Shown: in pieces, positions 32,492 through 38,304 of the stretch
Position numbering within the stretch: position 1 is the stretch's first letter
Layout: every line of letters starts with the position of its first letter
DNA from: Nitrospirae bacterium RBG_16_64_22
Lineage (GTDB): Bacteria > Nitrospirota > RBG-16-64-22
Assembly: GCA_001803795.1 (NCBI GenBank)
Contig: MHEK01000094.1
Coordinates: 4,758-43,061 of the forward strand
Direction of reading: 5' to 3'
DNA length: 38,304 bases
Program-made: the position numbers and the translations under genes
Notes under the pieces: model-generated
Database searches by the model: none
The model's input: the letters and a program-made list of their open reading frames with translations, nothing else
Told to the model about the DNA's origin: nothing

Positions 32492-33424
32492 TTGAAACAT
32501 CTTCTAGTTGTTGTTCTTGTTGTGTGGAGCTCTCTCGGCTGGGCCGACGACGCGTCGATCGTGCGGATCACCCAGATCGACGGCAACGTCGAAATCCGCA
32601 GGAGCGGCGCCCACGACTGGAAGCCTGCGAAGGAGGGCGATGTCCTCGACCGCGGCGACCGCCTTGCCGCCAAGGACAAGTCAGCCGCCCTGCTTCTCTG
32701 GTCGAATGGCAGCATGGTGAAGGTCTATCCCAACACCGAGATCGCGCTGGGGGGAGTGAATTTCGACCTGGAGAAGAAAATGGAAAAGACGATCCTGGAT
32801 ATGGAGAAGGGGCGCATTTTCGTCAAGGCACAGGTACCAGAACACCTGTTCTGCGAATTCAAGGTCCGCATGGGAACGCTTTATGTGGCGACCCAGGGGG
32901 CGGAATGCGCCGTGGCGCACGATCCGGACAAGAAGAGCTACACGGCCTGGTCTCTGATCGGCGGATTGATTACGGACGTCGGCACCGAACGTATCCGGAT
33001 CGACGAGGGCCACCAGGGCACGATCCGCGCGGGGATCAAACCGACGAAGGGCGACGTAACGGCGATGGGTGAGAATATCAAACAGTCACTGACGAAAGTC
33101 TCCAAGGATCTCGGCGGCAGTCTGCTTACGGAGGATCTGGCTGGGGCCGCCGGCGGAAAACTCGCCGCGAAAATCGGTGGAGTGGCCAATCGTCGCGGCA
33201 ATGCGCCTTTCAAGGTGAACTTCAAGGCCATGATCAAGGGCGGCAGCGGAAAGATCAAGTCGATCACATGGGATTTCGGCGACGGTGAAGCCGCCGCGAC
33301 GAAGGAGGCCGAGCACACCTTCACGCAGGGGCTGTATGTCATCATCCTGCGCGTCGAGGATGAAAACGGCGACAAGGCCTCCGCTCAGACAAGCATCTCG
33401 GCAGAAGCAGAGTGTGGCTGCTGA
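32492..33424 (+). CDS. Secreted FecR-domain protein with C-terminal PKD-like domain
   Basis: The start is TTG 32492, five bases after GGAGGG, and begins MKHLLVVVLVVWSSLGWADD, a signal peptide. Residues ~25-160 look like a FecR-type domain (VRITQIDGNVEIRRSGAHDW, GDRLAAKDKSAALLLWSNGS, MEKGRIFVKA). The segment VKVNFKAMIKGGSG to TWDFGDGEAAAT and AEHTFTQGLYVIILRVEDENGD is PKD-like, with the WDFGDG and HTF-type motifs. The 310-residue protein ends AEAECGC. FecR domains normally relay iron signals to a sigma factor, but here no sigma/anti-sigma gene is adjacent, so a structural or sensing role is guessed. Confidence 0.72.
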   Translation: MKHLLVVVLVVWSSLGWADDASIVRITQIDGNVEIRRSGAHDWKPAKEGDVLDRGDRLAAKDKSAALLLWSNGSMVKVYPNTEIALGGVNFDLEKKMEKTILDMEKGRIFVKAQVPEHLFCEFKVRMGTLYVATQGAECAVAHDPDKKSYTAWSLIGGLITDVGTERIRIDEGHQGTIRAGIKPTKGDVTAMGENIKQSLTKVSKDLGGSLLTEDLAGAAGGKLAAKIGGVANRRGNAPFKVNFKAMIKGGSGKIKSITWDFGDGEAAATKEAEHTFTQGLYVIILRVEDENGDKASAQTSISAEAECGC

Positions 33425-33775
33425 CCGCCCTTTTTCCCGGCCATTTATCTCCTTATGGGCATCGCCATGCTCTCCGGCTGGATGGAAGGCGAGGGCGGGG
33501 AGGCGCCGCCGGCCGTCGTCGGGGGGATCTTCATCGCGATCGCCCTGATCGGCATTCTCCTGACCCTCGCGTACGCGTCCCTCTTGGCTGTCGCCGGCCG
33601 GTTCCTCTCCAGGCGGAAACATCGCATCTTTTGCTTCGTCACAGCCGGATTGTCGCTTCTCTTCGCCCCGCTCGGCACGGCCCTCGGGGTCTTCACGATC
33701 ATCGTCCTCATGCGCGACTCCGTCCGGCTCCTCTTCGAGCCAGGCGCGCCGGAGGGAAGCGGATCGGCAGGATGA
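33425..33775 (+). pseudogene. 3' portion of a small membrane-protein gene abutting the island
   Basis: The track gives 33455-33775 (106 aa), but the same frame is open back to 33425 and reads PPFFPAIYLLMGIAM before the first ATG. That frame is closed upstream by the stop codon of the FecR-PKD gene, which lies in the same frame. The protein has membrane segments near IFIAIALIGILLTLAYA and FVTAGLSLLFAPLGTALGVFTI, and the motif SRRKHRIFCFVTAGLSLLFAPLGTALGVF recalls a family of small membrane proteins that begin with an extra N-terminal helix. I infer truncation by the incoming operon. ATG 33455 may still be used. Confidence 0.5.
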
Positions 33776-33920
33776 GGTATGAGTGTAATATGTGTTCCTG
33801 GCAGGAATGGGCAGCGGCGTGATGGGGACGCCTCCGAGGGGATGGCGTCGCGCGGTTTGACGGGCGGGGGGCGTGATGCTATGGTCTCGTCATGCGGATA
33901 CGCGGAGATCGGGATCGCTG

Positions 33921-35372
33921 ATGGGCCCTTCAACTTTTCCTGACCGTCACGCTAAGATCGTCTGCACGGTTGGGCCGGCGTCGAGCCCGCCCCGCGTTCT
34001 CGCTCGGCTCGCGCGCGCGGGGATGGACGTCGCGCGTCTCAACGCCTCGCACGGGACGCACGCCGGCCACGCGCGCGTGATCCGGGCGCTCCGCCTCCTG
34101 ACCCGGCGGACCGAAAAGCCGATCGGCATCCTCCTCGATCTCCAAGGGCCGCGGATCCGCGTGGGGAGGCTCGCGGCCCCCGTCTTTCTCAAGATCGGCG
34201 AGCGCGTGATGCTGGCCGCCGGCCAAGCGGCGGGCACGGACGGGATCCGCCGCGCCGGCGGTCTCGTCATCCCGTGCAGTTATCGGGGGCTCGCGCGCGA
34301 CGCACAGCCGGGCCATACGATCTTCATCGACGACGGGCGGATCCGCCTGGCCGTGGAAGAGACGCGGGGGGAGAAGGTCGTCTGCCGCGTCGAGGCGGGC
34401 GGAACGCTCACGTCGAACAAGGGGATGAACCTTCCGGGAGTCCCTCTCCGCGTTCCGACCGTCACGCCGAAGGACCTCGAAGACCTTGCGTTCGGGCTCC
34501 GGCAGGGCGTCGATTTCGTCGCCGTTTCCTTCGTCCGCCGGGGCGCCGAGGTGGCGGCGCTCAAGCGGAGGCTGGCCCGCGCCGGGGCGGAGGCGCCGGT
34601 CATCGCGAAGATCGAGAAGCCCGAGGCCATCGACGATCTGGACGCGATCCTGGCGGCGGCCGACGGTCTCATGGTCGCGCGGGGCGACCTGGGCGTGGAG
34701 TTTCCTCCCGAAAAGGTGCCCCTTCTCCAGAAGGAAATCATCGCGCGGGCCAACGCGGCGCGGAAGCCGGTCATCACGGCGACGCAGATGCTCGAATCGA
34801 TGATTTCGAGCCCCCGGCCGACGCGGGCCGAGGCCTCCGACGTGGCAAACGCCGTCTTCGACGGGACGGACGCCGTGATGCTCTCGGGTGAGACGGCGGC
34901 GGGGAAGTATCCCGTGGAGGCGGTCCAGGTGATGGACCGGATCGTCCGCGAGGCGGAGACGGGCCTTCTCTCCCACGGGCGGGAGGAGAGAAGCGAGGCG
35001 GGTCGGACGGTGTCCGCCGCCGAGGCCGTCACGATCGCCGCCGCGCGGATCGCCCGCCAGTCGGGGGCGCGGGCGATCGTCGGCTTCTCCCAGTCCGGAC
35101 TCACCGGGCGGTTGGTGGCTTCGTCCCGGCCGGAGATCCCCGCATACGTTTTCACGCCGCGGGCCGACACATGGTTCCGCATGACCCTTTGCAGAGGGGT
35201 TATCCCCCTCCGCCTCTCTTTCATGGCGAATACGGACCACCTCATCGATTCGGCCATCCGTGCCCTGAAAAAGGCCGGCAGGGTCAGGAAAGGAGACAGG
35301 CTCGTCTTCATCATGGGGGCCCCTCCATCGAAGAGAGGAACGACGAACCTGCTCAAGCTCCACGAAGCCTGA
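33921..35372 (+). CDS. pyk: Pyruvate kinase
   Basis: Pyruvate kinase converts phosphoenolpyruvate and ADP to pyruvate and ATP. ATG 33921 begins MGPSTFPDRHAKIVCTVGPASS, 483 residues. The barrel contains RLNASHG, ILLDLQGPRIRVG, the catalytic EKPEAIDDLDAIL and VARGDLGVEFP, and the K+/active-site region ATQMLESMISSPRPTRAEASDVANAVFDGTDAVMLSGETA. The C-terminal effector domain is present (RAIVGFSQSG, and RKGDRLVFIMG). It is a housekeeping gene on the right of the island and shows the host-like GC-rich codon pattern. Confidence 0.95.
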   Translation: MGPSTFPDRHAKIVCTVGPASSPPRVLARLARAGMDVARLNASHGTHAGHARVIRALRLLTRRTEKPIGILLDLQGPRIRVGRLAAPVFLKIGERVMLAAGQAAGTDGIRRAGGLVIPCSYRGLARDAQPGHTIFIDDGRIRLAVEETRGEKVVCRVEAGGTLTSNKGMNLPGVPLRVPTVTPKDLEDLAFGLRQGVDFVAVSFVRRGAEVAALKRRLARAGAEAPVIAKIEKPEAIDDLDAILAAADGLMVARGDLGVEFPPEKVPLLQKEIIARANAARKPVITATQMLESMISSPRPTRAEASDVANAVFDGTDAVMLSGETAAGKYPVEAVQVMDRIVREAETGLLSHGREERSEAGRTVSAAEAVTIAAARIARQSGARAIVGFSQSGLTGRLVASSRPEIPAYVFTPRADTWFRMTLCRGVIPLRLSFMANTDHLIDSAIRALKKAGRVRKGDRLVFIMGAPPSKRGTTNLLKLHEA

Positions 35373-35390
35373 GGGCGGCGCCGTCGGCGG

Positions 35391-35435
35391 TCGGACTTGT
35401 CAGACCTGTCAGACCTGTCGGATCGGTCGGACAAT
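35391..35435. repeat. 9-bp repeats upstream of the four-helix-bundle gene
   Basis: Five contiguous 9-mers, TCGGACTTG, TCAGACCTG, TCAGACCTG, TCGGATCGG and TCGGACAAT, lie between pyk and the ATG at 35446. A related series lies inside the next gene. Confidence 0.65.
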
Positions 35436-35445
35436 GGGGAAGATT

Positions 35446-36033
35446 ATGAGCAAATCGCATAACTTGATTCCACCGCATGGCGGGTACCGGAAGCTGCGGA
35501 GTTTCCAGTGCGCGCAGGCGGTGTACGACGCCACCGTGATCTTCTGTAACCGCTTCATCGAAAAGCGATCCCGCACGCATGACCAGATGGTCCAGGCCGC
35601 CAGGAGCGGCGCGCAGAACATCGCCGAAGGGAGCATGGCGTCCGCCACTTCCAAGAAGACGGAGCTGAAGCTGACGGGAGTGGCGCGGGCCAGCCTGGAG
35701 GAACTGCTCCTGGACTACGAGGATTTCCTGCGCCAGCGTGGACTGCGCGTCTGGCCAAAGGATTCGCCCGAAGCGCTGGAGGTCAGGAGGAAGTACCGGT
35801 CAGACGGTTCGGACGGGTCTGAGCAGTCCGACAGGTCTGACAAGTTCGATCCCTACGGCATTTCCACGGCTTCACCGGAGGCGGCGGCGAACACGCTTGT
35901 TTGCCTGGTCAACCAAGCGAGCTATCTCTTGGGACAGCAACTCAAGAAGCTGGAAGAGGCTTTTCTGAACGAAGGCGGCTTCTCGGAGCGGCTATACCGC
36001 GAACGCCAAGCCAGGAGGGGGAGCCGGCGGTGA
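35446..36033 (+). CDS. Four-helix-bundle 'suffix' domain protein (23S IVP-related)
   Basis: The 195-residue protein starting at ATG 35446 contains KLRSFQCAQAVYDATVIFCNRFIEKRSRTHDQMVQAARSGAQNIAEGSMASATSKKTELKLTGVARASLEELLLDYEDFLRQRG, typical of the four-helix-bundle family related to 23S intervening-sequence proteins, with a C-terminal 'suffix' part (SPEAAANTLVCLVNQASYLLGQQLKKLEEAFLNEGGFSERLY). A run of five in-frame 9-bp repeats (35800-35844) inserts SDGSDGSEQSDRSDK between the two parts. No reverse transcriptase is present nearby, so it is unlikely to be a DGR accessory. The function is not known. GGGGA five bases upstream supports this start. Confidence 0.85.
   Translation: MSKSHNLIPPHGGYRKLRSFQCAQAVYDATVIFCNRFIEKRSRTHDQMVQAARSGAQNIAEGSMASATSKKTELKLTGVARASLEELLLDYEDFLRQRGLRVWPKDSPEALEVRRKYRSDGSDGSEQSDRSDKFDPYGISTASPEAAANTLVCLVNQASYLLGQQLKKLEEAFLNEGGFSERLYRERQARRGSRR
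35800..35844. repeat. In-frame 9-bp repeats within the four-helix-bundle gene
   Basis: TCAGACGGT, TCGGACGGG, TCTGAGCAG, TCCGACAGG, TCTGACAAG encode SDG SDG SEQ SDR SDK. The same 9-bp theme lies just upstream of the gene at 35391-35435. Confidence 0.7.
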
Positions 36034-36227
36034 GGGAGATCCGTTCGCAAACCGTGGCGTCGCGGATGCCGGGAACGGCTTGGCAGAACGAGGACAACCT
36101 TTGCTTGCGAGGGGGAGGCGCGTTTCGTGAAACCGCTCAGCGACAGGCTCGCAGCCGCTTGAGGTGCCCTCGACAGTCAACGCTTTTCACTCTGAGCTGA
36201 CAGTTGGCCTGAACGCTGGGGAAGACA

Positions 36228-36575
36228 ATGAAAGCAACCGAGGCCAAGCTTCTCGAGTTTCTGAAGAAGTCACCGCAGTTCGTCATTCCGATCTATCAGC
36301 GCACATATAGCTGGAACGAGCGAGAGTGTCGGCAACTCTGGGACGACATCCTTCGCACAGGACTCAACGAGACAGTGACCGCCCATTTTGTGGGCTCCAT
36401 CGTCTATGTCGAGAAGGGTCTCTATCATTTATCGAGCCAGTCTCCGCTTCTTGTAATCGATGGCCAGCAGCGCTTAACGACCATCACTCTCCTTATCGAG
36501 GCCTTGGCGCGCCGGAACCTGTCAACGACTTTGAGACACCGACCACTGACATTTACTGAGCCGTCCCTTCTGTAG
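36228..36575 (+). pseudogene. DUF262-type gene cut by an IS3 element
   Basis: The first ~101 residues (MKATEAKLLEFLKKSPQFVIPIYQRTYSWNERECRQLW, then SPLLVIDGQQRLTTITLLIEAL) match the N-terminal part of DUF262/GmrS-like proteins, whose conserved VIPxYQRxYxW and IDGQQRLTT motifs are intact. These proteins often belong to restriction or phage-defence systems. At about 36532 the reading frame enters the IS element and ends shortly after with LSTTLRHRPLTF. Native continuation is not recognised in the 68 bp beyond the IS, so the rest may be outside the window or lost. Confidence 0.8.
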
Positions 36576-37689
36576 CGGAGGCGACGGCCACGTACGATCG
36601 AGAAGAAGTAACGGACTTCAGCGAAGAGACGATGTCATTGGGAATGGGGTCGACCGATAGGTCGTCCGAGAGAGAGATCGTTGATCCTGTGCCATCCTGT
36701 GGAGCCGTTTTCGGCTGCGGAGGGTTGATCCACGCCGCCGACGGCAAAGCAGGTGGAGAAGGTGGCCGATGGACGAATCGTTCCGGATGATGCCCGTACG
36801 CGGCGAAGAGGGTCTGCTGCCTTGCGGCGGTGACCTCCGAAGCGCGTCCCTGATGGACGGCTTCGGGCGTCATCATGCCGATCCCCGAATGTCGATGCTC
36901 GGTGTTGTACCAGGTGAAGAAGTCCCGGCAGTACGCGCGAGCATCCTGTATGGATCCAAACCGATCAGGGAAGCTGGGGCGGTACTTGAGGGTCTTGAAC
37001 TGAGCCTCCGAGTAAGGGTTGTCGTTGGAGACCTGGGGCCTCGAGAGGGACTTTGTGACGCCGAGGTCGGAGAGCATCAACGCCACGGGCTTGCTGGTCA
37101 TAGGCGAGCCCCGGTCAGAGTGGATGATGAGCTGGCCCGGGAGGATACCTTCCTTGCGGCACGTCTCCTCGATGAGCCGCTTGGCCAGCGAGGAGTTTTC
37201 TTCCCGCGCGAGAAGCCAGCCGGCGGCGTAGCGGCTGTAAATGTCCAGGAGCACATAGAGATAGAAGTAGGTCCACTTCACCGGACCGAGCAGCTTGGTG
37301 ATGTCCCACGACCAGACTTGGTTGGGGGCCGTGGCGAGCAACTCGGGTTTGTGGTAGTTGGGATGGCGGAGTTGATCGCGCCGTTCACGGACCTCCTGGT
37401 TCTCTGCGAGGATGCGGTACATCGTGCGCTCCGAGCAGAGGTACTGCCCCTCGTCGAGAAGCGTGGCATAGACCTCGGCCGGCGCGCGATCGACGAAGCG
37501 CGGTTCGTGGAGAATCGCAAGGGCCCCCTGTCGTTCCTGCCGCGAGAGGGTTCGGCTCGGTGTCCTTCTGCGGTGCGGCCCGTGGCGCGGACGCAGCGTG
37601 CGGTAGTACGTGGCACGGGCAAGACCCATCGCGGTGCAGGTGGGCGCGATCCCGAGCCGGGGACCCATGTTGGTGACGGTGTCGATCAC
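36553..37689 (-). CDS. IS3-family transposase OrfB (integrase catalytic core)
   Basis: The 378-residue protein has the retroviral-integrase-type core: Asp129 (WSWDITKL), Asp192 (HSDRGSPM) and Glu228 (NPYSEAQFKTLKYR), spaced D-x35-E. The upstream HTH-like part has AMGLARATYYR. Its GTG 37689 overlaps the orfA stop (GTGA). Reading is in the -1 frame relative to orfA, and the frame is open upstream as far as an A8 run, so the functional enzyme may be an OrfAB fusion. A ~90-residue proline-rich tail follows the core. Confidence 0.93.
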   Translation of the reverse strand: MIDTVTNMGPRLGIAPTCTAMGLARATYYRTLRPRHGPHRRRTPSRTLSRQERQGALAILHEPRFVDRAPAEVYATLLDEGQYLCSERTMYRILAENQEVRERRDQLRHPNYHKPELLATAPNQVWSWDITKLLGPVKWTYFYLYVLLDIYSRYAAGWLLAREENSSLAKRLIEETCRKEGILPGQLIIHSDRGSPMTSKPVALMLSDLGVTKSLSRPQVSNDNPYSEAQFKTLKYRPSFPDRFGSIQDARAYCRDFFTWYNTEHRHSGIGMMTPEAVHQGRASEVTAARQQTLFAAYGHHPERFVHRPPSPPALPSAAWINPPQPKTAPQDGTGSTISLSDDLSVDPIPNDIVSSLKSVTSSRSYVAVASATEGTAQ

Positions 37690-38183
37690 TGCTTGTCGTC
37701 GCTTTCTGGGAGACGAATCCCCAGTATCTCGGATACTTTTTTTTGGAGCCCGATGATGGCTTCGGCCCGTTCGACACGGGCCGAGAGGCGTGCGATCTCC
37801 CGATCCTTGGCGGCGAGTTCGCGATCGCGGGGGTCAGGCGCCGTTGCCTTGGGTCCCCGCTTCTTCGGCGCGAGTCCGGCGAGTTCACCCCGGTCGCGGG
37901 CCGCACGCCAGGTCTTCAGGCTGGAGGAGTACACGCCCTCCCTCCGGAGCAGAGCCCCGAGCTCGCCGGGACGGCAGGCATCGGCCTGCTTCAGGAATTT
38001 CCGCTTGTACTCGGCGGTGAACCGGCGTCGCTTGGGCCGATCAGGAACCTCCGGGTCGGGGGCTGTCCCAGGGACCCCCGCGGCGAGAGGGTCGTCGGGG
38101 GAGACGGAGGGAGCCCGTAGGGCGACCGGAGTTTCCCCCGCCCTCCGCATCCCCTCCAAGGACTCCAACGGTGGCATCTTCAT
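37686..38183 (-). CDS. IS3-family transposase OrfA (helix-turn-helix)
   Basis: The ATG 38183 (MKMPPLESLEGM) follows GGGGAGG by nine bases, giving 165 residues; a GTG at 38210 (ORF track) is the alternative with a close GGAG. The protein has a basic helix-turn-helix segment KRRRFTAEYKRKFLKQADACRPGELGALLRREGVYSSSLKTW and a leucine-zipper-like end IARLSARVERAEAIIGLQKK. It binds the IS ends and joins OrfB through frameshifting. The A8 slippery run lies in its last 20 codons. Confidence 0.88.
   Translation of the reverse strand: MKMPPLESLEGMRRAGETPVALRAPSVSPDDPLAAGVPGTAPDPEVPDRPKRRRFTAEYKRKFLKQADACRPGELGALLRREGVYSSSLKTWRAARDRGELAGLAPKKRGPKATAPDPRDRELAAKDREIARLSARVERAEAIIGLQKKVSEILGIRLPESDDKQ
37737..37744 (-). 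promoter_or_regulatory. A8 slippery run for -1 frameshifting
   Basis: On the minus strand the sequence CCAAAAAAAAGTATCC lies near the end of orfA. The orfB frame is -1 relative to orfA and contains no stop between this run and the orfB GTG, so a slip here would give an OrfAB fusion. I checked each codon from 37743 to 37689. No downstream stimulatory structure was tested. Confidence 0.65.
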
Positions 38184-38236
38184 CGCTCTAAACCTCCCCG
38201 CCCTACTCACTAAACTCCAGGGGGGTCAGTGTCTCA

Positions 38237-38304
38237 TCTATATTGGCAGAGAGGGCAGGGGGAGGGCGGTCAATATGCCGACCGGGATAGATACCGCTCC
38301 TGGA
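38237..38304. other. Right flank of the IS, unassigned
   Basis: The 68 bases after the IS contain no recognised gene piece. No continuation of the DUF262 reading frame was identified, so either the rest lies outside the window or the IS insertion was followed by a deletion. Confidence 0.4.

Larger units (their letters stand above)
36532..38236 (-). mobile_element. IS3-family insertion sequence
   Basis: Imperfect terminal inverted repeats TGAGACACCGACC (36532-36544) and GGTCAGTGTCTCA (38224-38236) agree in 12 of 13 bases. The element is about 1.7 kb, encodes an orfA and an orfB in the IS3 arrangement on the minus strand, and interrupts a DUF262 gene. I see no target-site duplication (flanks differ), so the exact ends may be off by a few bases or one flank was lost. 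Confidence 0.85.

Noticed and set aside
33930-35363. 477-aa minus-strand ORF over pyk
   Set aside because: Antisense shadow of pyruvate kinase.
35391-35844. CRISPR array
   Set aside because: Units are 9 bp and contiguous, with no spacers and no cas genes.
35446-36033. Diversity-generating retroelement accessory (Avd-like)
   Set aside because: The fold family is related, but there is no reverse transcriptase or template repeat in the window.
36532-38236. Target-site duplication at the IS3 ends
   Set aside because: Flanking bases GACTT and TCTAT do not match, so none is claimed.

Overview
This window is a high-GC bacterial chromosome segment, probably from a Gram-negative lineage. The evidence is outer-membrane and periplasmic proteins, a lipoprotein, GlmS/GlmU and a PilZ protein. 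Ribosome binding sites are of the AGGAGG type, and GTG/TTG starts are common. The use of GatCAB, a class I PurE and a MshEN-CheX protein fits several deep-branching or uncultured phyla, and I cannot assign one. Many opposite-strand ORFs in the track are high-GC shadows.

Layout. 1-2280: the 3' end of radC, a run of five hairpins, a lipoprotein gene, a 16-bp inverted-repeat element and a MshEN-CheX protein gene. 2281-7846 (+): a purine and housekeeping block (purH, purD, purE, tsaC-type gene, polysaccharide deacetylase), with purH bracketed by inverted copies of a ~160-bp dispersed repeat. 7905-11344 (-): ACT-malic enzyme, FmdB zinc ribbon, leucyl aminopeptidase. 11633-12237 (+): cold-shock protein and PilZ protein. 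12557-13735 (+): a lower-GC, probably acquired DUF4143 ATPase. 13786-24043 (-): a compact gene block read DUF502, glmU, glmS, pcrA/uvrD, gatC, panD, gatA, gatB. It links peptidoglycan precursor synthesis (GlmS makes glucosamine-6-P and GlmU makes UDP-GlcNAc), DNA repair, Asn/Gln-tRNA amidation and beta-alanine supply.

24207-33424 (+) is the most striking part. It is an apparent respiratory island with a strong sigma70-type promoter, followed by a Tat-exported molybdopterin oxidoreductase, a four-cluster Fe-S subunit, a second unusual multi-cluster Fe-S protein, a TorD-like chaperone, a triheme cytochrome c, a coiled-coil/beta-barrel porin and a FecR-PKD protein. There is no membrane quinol-anchor subunit in the set. 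The substrate is unknown to me. The right edge abuts what looks like the 3' remainder of a small membrane-protein gene.

33921-38304: pyruvate kinase, a four-helix-bundle 'suffix' protein with in-frame 9-bp repeats, and a DUF262 gene cut by an IS3-family element. The element's orfA/orfB pair carries an A8 slippery run compatible with -1 frameshifting.
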